In this document: positions 1-5,184 of the stretch, piece by piece | Layout: every line of letters begins with the position of its first letter | Numbering within the stretch: position 1 is the first letter of the stretch | NCBI GenBank assembly: GCA_947447835.1 | Contig: CANFLP010000078.1 | Coordinates: 1-8,743, forward strand | Reading direction: 5' to 3' | Length of the DNA: 8,743 nucleotides | From: Bacteroidota bacterium | Lineage (GTDB): Bacteria; Bacteroidota; Bacteroidia; Chitinophagales; Chitinophagaceae | Notes under the pieces: generated by a model | What the model was told of the DNA's origin: nothing | The model's input: the letters and a program-made list of their open reading frames with translations, nothing else | Databases searched by the model: none | Program-made: the position numbers and the translations under genes

Positions 1-69
1 ATGAGTCCACTATGGGAGATGTTCAAAGAAGGTGTAGATATTGATTCAATTCAATGGGCACATCACTAA
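1..69 (+). CDS. iscS: Cysteine desulfurase IscS, C-terminal end only (5' truncated by window)
   Basis: The first 69 bases read in frame 1 as 22 residues ending in a stop codon, with the sequence SPLWEMFKEGVDIDSIQWAHH after the first Met. This closely matches the conserved C-terminus of IscS-type cysteine desulfurases. The leading ATG is an internal Met, not the true start, because the rest of the gene lies upstream of the window. IscS is a cytoplasmic PLP enzyme that takes sulfur from L-cysteine and passes it as a persulfide to the scaffold IscU. The PLP lysine and catalytic cysteine loop are outside the window and cannot be checked. The position directly upstream of iscU and iscA supports the call. 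Confidence 0.9.
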   Translation: MSPLWEMFKEGVDIDSIQWAHH

Positions 70-87
70 GGCATTTTCATTATTCGA

Positions 88-104
88 TTTATTTTCGAAA
101 TAAA
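88..104. other. AT-rich imperfect palindrome in the iscS-iscU gap
   Basis: The bases TTTATTTTCGAAATAAA form an inverted repeat around a perfect 8-base core (TTTCGAAA, 93-100), with one extra T in the left arm. It lies between the iscS stop and the iscU start. It could be a small operator, an mRNA hairpin or a chance result of AT-rich sequence. It does not match the known IscR type 1 or type 2 site patterns. Only the symmetry is observed; any function is speculative. Confidence 0.25.
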
Positions 105-133
105 AATTATCAAAACATTTAAAACATACAACA

Positions 134-550
134 ATGGCATATTCAGATAAAGTAATTGATCATTATTCTAATCCTAAGAACGTAGGTACATTAGATAAAG
201 CTTCTAAAAGTGTAGGTACTGGTTTAGTAGGTGCACCAGAATGTGGAGACGTAATGCGTTTGCAAATTCAAGTGGACGAAGCAACAGGTATCATCACTGA
301 TGCAAAATTCAAAACATTTGGTTGTGGTTCTGCAATTGCATCTTCTTCATTAGCTACTGAGTGGTTAAAAGGAAAATCAGTTGACGAAGCCGTTAAAATT
401 GACAACATGGATTTAGTGGAAGAATTAAATTTACCTCCAGTAAAAATTCACTGTTCAGTTTTAGCAGAAGATGCTATTAAATCAGCAATCAATGACTATC
501 GCGTAAAAAATGGTCTAGAAGAATTAGTATTTGAAGAGCGCATTCACTAA
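134..550 (+). CDS. iscU: Iron-sulfur cluster assembly scaffold protein IscU
   Basis: This 138-residue protein is a clear IscU. It is the cytoplasmic scaffold on which [2Fe-2S] clusters are built from sulfur supplied by IscS. The N-terminus (MAYSDKVIDHYSNPKNVG) is typical and fixes the start. The ligand residues are all present: Cys37 and Asp39 in GAPECGD, Cys64 in FGCGSAIASSS, and His106-Cys107 in IHCS. The LPPVK motif at residues 100-104, recognised by the Hsp70 chaperone HscA in characterised systems, is intact. The protein runs about 10 residues past the roughly 128-residue E. coli protein, as a short charged C-terminal tail (residues about 126-138). The leader is A-rich with no obvious Shine-Dalgarno sequence, as usual in Bacteroidota. 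It sits 64 bases after iscS and 9 bases before iscA, so the three are probably co-transcribed. Confidence 0.97.
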   Translation: MAYSDKVIDHYSNPKNVGTLDKASKSVGTGLVGAPECGDVMRLQIQVDEATGIITDAKFKTFGCGSAIASSSLATEWLKGKSVDEAVKIDNMDLVEELNLPPVKIHCSVLAEDAIKSAINDYRVKNGLEELVFEERIH

Positions 551-559
551 GATATTAAT

Positions 560-913
560 ATGAGTACAGTAGCAGAAAATACAATTTTAGTAAGCGAAAA
601 GGCGAAAGCAAAAGTGATACAACTTATGCAGGATGCCGAAATCGCAAATGACTCCGCATACTTTTTAAGAGTAGGTGTTGTGGGCGGTGGTTGTTCGGGC
701 TTGAGCTATAAGTTAGATTTCGACAATGAAATTAAACCTATGGATCAGGTGTTTGAGGACAACGGCGTTAAAATTGTAACCGATTTAAAAAGCTTCTTGT
801 ACTTAGTGAATACAGAATTAGACTTTTCGGATGGTTTAAATGGCAAAGGGTTTTATTTCAATAATCCCAATGCAAGCCGAAGCTGTGGATGTGGCGAAAG
901 CTTTGCAGTGTAG
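560..913 (+). CDS. iscA: A-type iron-sulfur carrier protein (IscA/HesB family)
   Basis: This 117-residue protein belongs to the HesB/IscA family of A-type carriers, which accept Fe-S clusters or iron and deliver them to apo-proteins in the cytoplasm. The three invariant cysteines are in their usual settings: Cys45 in VGGGCSGLSY, and Cys109 and Cys111 in the C-terminal SCGCGESF. The first 10 or so residues are a variable extension before the conserved core (VSEKAKAKV). It starts 9 bases after iscU and is probably translated from the same message; a terminator follows within 30 bases, so it appears to be the last gene of the unit. IscA, ErpA and SufA are hard to separate by sequence alone; the iscS-iscU context is the reason for choosing IscA. 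Confidence 0.93.
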   Translation: MSTVAENTILVSEKAKAKVIQLMQDAEIANDSAYFLRVGVVGGGCSGLSYKLDFDNEIKPMDQVFEDNGVKIVTDLKSFLYLVNTELDFSDGLNGKGFYFNNPNASRSCGCGESFAV

Positions 914-939
914 CTTTATAATACTTTAACTATTTATAC

Positions 940-973
940 AAAATACTCCAGTAACAACTGGGGTATTTTTTTT
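940..973 (+). terminator. Rho-independent terminator of the isc operon
   Basis: An inverted repeat, ATACTCCAG (943-951) with CTGGGGTAT (958-966), encloses a 6-base loop (TAACAA). Eight pairs are Watson-Crick and one is a U-G wobble. A-T pairing can extend the stem outward by about three pairs. The descending arm runs into eight consecutive T (966-973). It lies 27 bases after the iscA stop and immediately upstream of the box proposed as the gldFG promoter, so it separates the two transcription units. Confidence 0.85.
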
Positions 974-974
974 G

Positions 975-982
975 TAGCTTTG
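975..982 (+). promoter_or_regulatory. Bacteroidota-type -7 promoter box for gldFG
   Basis: TAGCTTTG is an exact match to the TAnnTTTG element recognised by the Bacteroidota primary sigma factor. It directly follows the T-tract of the isc terminator and ends 6 bases before the ATG at 989. No clear TTTG -33 element lies at the usual 19-base spacing, because that position is inside the terminator hairpin. With the usual box-to-start distance, transcription would begin at or within a few bases of the ATG. Confidence 0.55.
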
Positions 983-988
983 AGACCT

Positions 989-3442
989 ATGTGGGCAATT
1001 TGTAAAAAAGAGTGGACACAATATTTTAGTGGCCTTACAGGTTATTTAATCATTGGCTTTTACCTATTGGTGAATGGCTTGTTTTTATTTGTATTGCCTA
1101 ATTATAATGTTTTTGATTTTGGGTATGCATCCTTGCAGGTTTATTTTGATTTTGCACCCTGGTTATTATTATTATTAATTCCTGCCATTACGATGCGGAG
1201 TTTTTCGGAGGAGTATAAACAGGGTACGTACGAGTTATTAAGAACATTGCCTATTCGTCCAGTACAGTTAGTGGCAGCAAAATTTATAGGATCGTTTATC
1301 ATTGTATGTATAGCTGTTGTGCCAACATTGATATATGCTGTTTCATTAAACAGTTTAAGTTCAGTTGGAGGATTGGACTGGGGTGCTACGCTAGGGTCCT
1401 ATTGGGGCTTGCTTTGTTTAGCAGCAGTGTATACGGCCATAGGTGTTTTTACCAGCAGTGCTTCCAAGAATGGCTTGGTTTCCTTATTACTATCTATTAC
1501 TATTTCAGTGCTTTTGTATAAGGGCTTTGAATGGATGAGTGCCATAGCTATTTTTAAAAATGGGTTTGATTATTATGTACAGCAATTAGGCCTTGCATAT
1601 CACTATCAAAATGTGAGTAAGGGTGTAATTAGCTTGGCAGATATGGTTTATTTTATTTCGTTGATTGTATTGTTTGGGATAGGCGCTATAGAACAAATAA
1701 AAGGAACTGTAAAAAATGCACTTATACTTGTGCTTATTATTATTGTAAACTATACCGCATCCCAGTTGCCGATGCAATTGGATTTAACCAAAGACCACAG
1801 ATACAGTATAAGCACAAGCTCAAAAGATATTATTAAACAGTTGGATGTTCCTGTTACAATTCATTTGTATTTAGGAGGAGAGATACCTACTTATTATAAA
1901 AAAATTGCTCAGTCTGCAACTATCTTATTAAATCAGTTACAACAAATTAATCCTAAAAATATACAATGGCAATTGGAAGTACCTAGTGCAATGTACAAGG
2001 ACTCTTCATTGTATCAGTTTTATGATAGCTTGTCAAAATTAGGTGTACCTATTGAACGTATACAAGATCCAGGAAATGCTTCAGATAAAAGAGTAGATCA
2101 ATTATTAATGCCTGGTGCAATAATTGAGGTGGCAGGGCAAAAGCCGATTGCCATTGACCTACGTTCGGGAAAAAAATATTTCAAGCCTTATAATGTAGTA
2201 AAAGATGTGCCTTCCGAGGACTTAGAAGCTAGTGCTAATGCTGCAGAGGCTTTATTAGAACATAAGTTTGTACAGGCAGTTTACTTATTAAATAGACCCA
2301 GCGTTCCTCAAATTAGTTATTTAATTGGCAATGGCGAGCCAATTGATTTGTCTGTAAATGATTTAGGACTTTCGATTAAAAACCAATATCATTTAAGCAT
2401 ATTTGATTTAAAGAAGGGCTACCCCAATGCGCAAAAAATAAAAACATTAATTATAGTAAAACCGACATTGCCTTTTACCGATGTCGACAAATTAAAGTTG
2501 GATCAATATGTAATGTCTGGTGGAAATATTATTTGGGCTATTGATAAATTATATGCCGAATACGACAGTTTACAAAAGACGAGTGGCTCATATATTGCAT
2601 TTGATAGAGGCCTTGGATTAGATGACTTATTATTTAAGTATGGGGTAAGGATTAATTCCAATTTGGTGCAGGATTTAAATTGCGCAAAATTACCCATTGT
2701 TGTAGGTAAGCAACCCGATGGCACACCATTAATGCAAAGAATACCATGGCCTTATTATCCGTTTTTAAATGGAAATGAAAACAGTGTTATCTCTCAAAAT
2801 ATGGATCGTGTATTATCCCTATTCCCTTCAAGTATTGATACGCTTGCAAATAAAGAGATTCAAAAAACAATTTTACTTCATACTGATACGAACACGAGAT
2901 TTATTGCAACGCCTAATGTGGTAAGTTTAAATAGTGTTAGGGACGAGTCCGATATGCTCACCTTTAATAAACATCAGATACCCGTGGCAGTGCTATTAGA
3001 GGGAAAATTCAATTCTTTGTACGCAAATAGAATGTCGAATAGTTTATTAGATAGCATTCAATTAAATACTGGACATCCTTTTATAGCCAAAGGGGCGGCG
3101 GTGTCAAAGCAAATAGTCATTTCGGATGCAGACATCATTACCAATAAGACCACTAAAAATGACCAAGGAGCGTTAGTTCCACTTCCAATGGGTATGCTGC
3201 CATTTGATGAATACCAGTTTGCGAATAGAAGCTTCTATCTGAATGCAATTGCCTATTTAAATGAACCAGCCGGTTTATTGGAAAGCAGAAATAAAACCAT
3301 TGTATTAAGATTATTAGACAAGGACAAACTAGCCGTTTCGAGACTAAAATGGCAGTTATTGCTAGTATTGGGCCCTTTATTATTATTACTAATTATTTCG
3401 GCAATTTGGACCCGTTATAGAAAAGGTCAATTTGCTGCCTAG
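989..3442 (+). CDS. Fused GldF-GldG gliding-motility-type ABC transporter (permease plus auxiliary domain)
   Basis: Counting from the ATG at 989, this is an 817-residue protein. Residues 1-235 resemble GldF, an ABC-2 type permease: the N-terminus (ICKKEWTQYFSGLTGYL), the APWLLLLLIPAITMRSFSEE segment (about 56-75) and the QGTYELLRTLPI stretch are typical, with about six membrane segments. A further membrane segment near 243-257 begins the GldG-like part, which starts LDLTKDHRYSIS, continues as a large extracytoplasmic domain (about 265-785) and ends with a membrane helix near 788-806 and a short basic tail. GldF and GldG are usually separate proteins of about 240 and 560 residues that work with the ATPase GldA; here they form one open frame, and no gldA is present in the window. 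An in-frame TTG at 980 would add three residues but overlaps the promoter box, so the ATG is preferred. GldAFG is implicated in gliding in Flavobacterium johnsoniae, but relatives occur in non-gliders; the substrate is unknown. Confidence 0.88.
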   Translation: MWAICKKEWTQYFSGLTGYLIIGFYLLVNGLFLFVLPNYNVFDFGYASLQVYFDFAPWLLLLLIPAITMRSFSEEYKQGTYELLRTLPIRPVQLVAAKFIGSFIIVCIAVVPTLIYAVSLNSLSSVGGLDWGATLGSYWGLLCLAAVYTAIGVFTSSASKNGLVSLLLSITISVLLYKGFEWMSAIAIFKNGFDYYVQQLGLAYHYQNVSKGVISLADMVYFISLIVLFGIGAIEQIKGTVKNALILVLIIIVNYTASQLPMQLDLTKDHRYSISTSSKDIIKQLDVPVTIHLYLGGEIPTYYKKIAQSATILLNQLQQINPKNIQWQLEVPSAMYKDSSLYQFYDSLSKLGVPIERIQDPGNASDKRVDQLLMPGAIIEVAGQKPIAIDLRSGKKYFKPYNVVKDVPSEDLEASANAAEALLEHKFVQAVYLLNRPSVPQISYLIGNGEPIDLSVNDLGLSIKNQYHLSIFDLKKGYPNAQKIKTLIIVKPTLPFTDVDKLKLDQYVMSGGNIIWAIDKLYAEYDSLQKTSGSYIAFDRGLGLDDLLFKYGVRINSNLVQDLNCAKLPIVVGKQPDGTPLMQRIPWPYYPFLNGNENSVISQNMDRVLSLFPSSIDTLANKEIQKTILLHTDTNTRFIATPNVVSLNSVRDESDMLTFNKHQIPVAVLLEGKFNSLYANRMSNSLLDSIQLNTGHPFIAKGAAVSKQIVISDADIITNKTTKNDQGALVPLPMGMLPFDEYQFANRSFYLNAIAYLNEPAGLLESRNKTIVLRLLDKDKLAVSRLKWQLLLVLGPLLLLLIISAIWTRYRKGQFAA

Positions 3443-3461
3443 TATTTCTTTATTAACTTTA
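3431..3461 (+). promoter_or_regulatory. Predicted promoter for the terC-family gene
   Basis: TTTG (3431-3434) and TAACTTTA (3454-3461) are separated by 19 bases. This matches the Bacteroidota arrangement TTTG-N19-TAnnTTTG, with only the last base of the -7 box different. The -33 element lies within the last codons of gldFG. The -7 box ends 4 bases before the ATG at 3466, so the transcript would be leaderless or nearly so. The match is by inspection only. Confidence 0.5.
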
Positions 3462-3465
3462 ACCC

Positions 3466-4425
3466 ATGAGTACAGATCAAATAGTATATCTAGTTTTTGG
3501 CGTGGTAATAGTAGGCGCCTTGATATTAGACCTTGGCTTTTTTAGTAAAAAAGGGGCCATCATAACAATCGGACAAGCTTTAAAGCAAACCTTTTTATGG
3601 GTCTTGTTGGCCTTGGCATTTTTTATTTTTTTATGGATAGAAGATGGTCAAAAAATAGGACTAGAATATTTAAGTGGTTATTTAATGGAATGGAGTTTAA
3701 GTATTGATAATATTTTCGTTTTCATTTTAATATTTGATGCGTTTAAAGTAAAAGAAAAAAACTATTCAAGGGTATTATTAATTGGTATTTTAGCTGCCAT
3801 TGTATTTCGTGTAATATTTATAACAGTTGGGGTTGCACTAGTAGCCAAGTTTGCTTGGGTATTATATTTGTTTGGTGTGTTTTTAGTGTATACCGGATAT
3901 AAGATGTTTGTTGCAAATGAAAACGATTCCTTTGATCCGCATGAATCTAAGGTTTATAAATTTTTAAAGAAAATATTGCCTATTGGAAATACGGATGGTG
4001 ATGGAAAATTTGTAATCAGAGACCATAATAACAAGCCCCTTTATACAAGCTTGTTTGTTGTTGTGGTTTTACTAGCTGCAATAGATTTGGTATTTGCATT
4101 GGACTCAATCCCTGCTGTAATGGGAATTTCTCGTAATAGTATGGTAATATACACTTCCAACATTTTTGCTGTACTAGGATTAAGATCTTTATTCTTTTTA
4201 CTAAGAGGTGCAGTAAATGAATTTGAACACCTACAACAAGGTATTGCTATTGTATTGGTATTTATTGGCGTAAAAATGTTGGGTGAACATTATATTAATC
4301 TTTGGATGGATAAAAATGCACAAGTGATACTTTCTTTATTAGTGATTCTCTTTTGTATCACAGGGTCAATTTTATATTCAATTTTCATTAATAAACAAAA
4401 ACTAGCAAAGGAAAACAAGGACTAA
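3466..4425 (+). CDS. TerC/Alx-family integral membrane protein, probable metal (manganese) exporter
   Basis: This 319-residue polytopic membrane protein belongs to the TerC family and is closest in style to the Alx branch. About nine hydrophobic segments are visible (roughly residues 5-25, 43-59, 66-92, 101-123, 128-147, 196-214, 225-247, 255-273 and 284-307). The two family signatures with acidic membrane residues are intact: EWSLSIDNIFVF (Glu75, Asp81, Asn82) and DLVFALDSIPAV (Asp207, Asp213). A hydrophilic loop at about 150-193 contains a DGDGK stretch. Characterised relatives export Mn2+ (Alx) or support metalation of secreted enzymes (Bacillus TerC proteins); the original tellurite-resistance label does not establish a role here. 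The ATG lies 23 bases after the gldFG stop, with no room for a yybP-ykoY type manganese riboswitch. The family call is firm; the substrate is inferred. Confidence 0.9.
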   Translation: MSTDQIVYLVFGVVIVGALILDLGFFSKKGAIITIGQALKQTFLWVLLALAFFIFLWIEDGQKIGLEYLSGYLMEWSLSIDNIFVFILIFDAFKVKEKNYSRVLLIGILAAIVFRVIFITVGVALVAKFAWVLYLFGVFLVYTGYKMFVANENDSFDPHESKVYKFLKKILPIGNTDGDGKFVIRDHNNKPLYTSLFVVVVLLAAIDLVFALDSIPAVMGISRNSMVIYTSNIFAVLGLRSLFFLLRGAVNEFEHLQQGIAIVLVFIGVKMLGEHYINLWMDKNAQVILSLLVILFCITGSILYSIFINKQKLAKENKD

Positions 4426-4438
4426 TCCTAGACTAACT

Positions 4439-4446
4439 TATCTTTA
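4439..4446 (+). promoter_or_regulatory. Possible -7 promoter box for lspA
   Basis: TATCTTTA matches TAnnTTTG at all but the last base and lies 21 bases before the lspA ATG. No TTTG is found at the expected -33 distance, which would fall inside the end of the upstream gene. It resembles the boxes upstream of gldFG, terC and ileS, and would give a leader of roughly 15-20 bases. Confidence 0.35.
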
Positions 4447-4467
4447 CATTCAATTTCAAACAAACGC

Positions 4468-5133
4468 ATGAACGGGAAAAAAGTAATTGCATTAATCCTT
4501 CTGATTCTTTTTATAGACCAGGCCATTAAGTTTTATATTAAACTCAACTATTTTATTGGTGAAGAGCATGCTATGATTGGCTCATGGGCAAGGTTACATT
4601 TTGTAGAGAATGAGGGCATGGCATGGGGTATGAAATTTGGGGGTAGTTTTGGTAAAATCATCTTGACCCTGTTTCGTTTGGTGGCAGTAATTTGGGGTTC
4701 TTTTTTAATTAAGGGATTTATAGATAAGAAATACCACAATGGATTTATCTTTTGCGCAGCTCTAATATTTGCTGGAGCAGTTGGTAATTTGATAGATAGC
4801 ATGTTTTACGGGATGTTATTTGAGCAAAGTGTGCCTTACACCACTCAGGTAGCTATGTTACTTCCCAAAACAGGGGGTTATGCCCCTTTCTTGTATGGTA
4901 AAGTGGTAGATATGTTCTATTTCCCAATCATTAGAGATGCGCATTACCCAACTTGGTTCCCAATTTGGGGTGGGGAGGAGTTTGAGTTTTTCCGACCGGT
5001 TTTCAATTTTGCCGATATGGCAATTAGCACAGGTGTAATTGCTCTTTTTGTGTTCCAGGGCAAGTTTTTTGGGGATACTACCATGCTAACTACTTCAGAA
5101 CCAGCTCAGGAAGAGGCAAAGATCCCAGAATAG
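4468..5133 (+). CDS. lspA: Lipoprotein signal peptidase (signal peptidase II)
   Basis: This 221-residue inner-membrane aspartyl protease removes signal peptides from diacylglyceryl-modified prolipoproteins in the lipoprotein maturation pathway. Four membrane helices are apparent, near residues 4-20, 65-86, 93-115 and 182-198. Family motifs are present: Asp17 in the first helix, Asn48 in VENEGMAWG, GNLID ending at Asp110, the first catalytic aspartate Asp148 in GKVVDMFYFP, and the second, Asp183, in FNFADMAIS. It is longer than the usual 160-170 residues because of extra sequence between Asp110 and Asp148 (38 residues apart versus about 10 in E. coli) and between the catalytic aspartates (35 apart versus about 19), plus an acidic C-terminal tail. 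The added loops should lie on the periplasmic side near the active site. lspA commonly neighbours ileS, as it does here, 51 bases upstream. Confidence 0.95.
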   Translation: MNGKKVIALILLILFIDQAIKFYIKLNYFIGEEHAMIGSWARLHFVENEGMAWGMKFGGSFGKIILTLFRLVAVIWGSFLIKGFIDKKYHNGFIFCAALIFAGAVGNLIDSMFYGMLFEQSVPYTTQVAMLLPKTGGYAPFLYGKVVDMFYFPIIRDAHYPTWFPIWGGEEFEFFRPVFNFADMAISTGVIALFVFQGKFFGDTTMLTTSEPAQEEAKIPE

Positions 5134-5148
5134 TACAAAATTTCGTAC
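5133..5148. other. Near-perfect 16-base palindrome upstream of ileS
   Basis: GTACAAAATTTCGTAC pairs with its own reverse complement at seven of eight symmetric positions; the A/C pair at 5137 and 5144 is the only mismatch. It begins on the last base of the lspA stop codon and its right end overlaps the proposed ileS -7 box by three bases. The position is what an operator would occupy, but AT-rich sequence can give such symmetry by chance. Confidence 0.3.
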
Positions 5149-5153
5149 CTTCG
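5146..5153 (+). promoter_or_regulatory. Possible -7 promoter box for ileS
   Basis: TACCTTCG matches TAnnTTTG except for C in place of the third T of the TTT run. It lies in the 51-base lspA-ileS gap, 31 bases before the ileS ATG, predicting a leader of about 25 bases. No convincing -33 element is seen at the standard spacing. Confidence 0.4.
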
Positions 5154-5184
5154 TGCCCTAAAAATCAGCTAGGACAAGCGTTTT

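Noticed and set aside
980..988. TTG at 980 as the gldFG start codon
   Set aside because: It lies within the TAGCTTTG promoter box and adds only three residues; ATG 989 gives a normal GldF N-terminus.
1306..1521. Plus-strand 71-codon frame inside gldFG
   Set aside because: It overlaps the conserved GldF membrane region in another frame, and its Cys/Phe/Tyr-rich translation looks like frame-shifted membrane-segment sequence.
3443..3465. yybP-ykoY manganese riboswitch ahead of the TerC/Alx-family gene
   Set aside because: Only 23 bases separate it from the upstream gene and the predicted transcript is leaderless, so there is no room for the aptamer.
4418..4429. AGGA-CTAA-TCCT hairpin at the end of the terC-family gene as a terminator
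   Set aside because: The stem is only four pairs, overlaps the stop codon and has no following T-tract.
5134..5184. T-box or attenuator leader for ileS
   Set aside because: The gap is 51 bases, far too short for a T-box, and no terminator hairpin with a T-tract is present.
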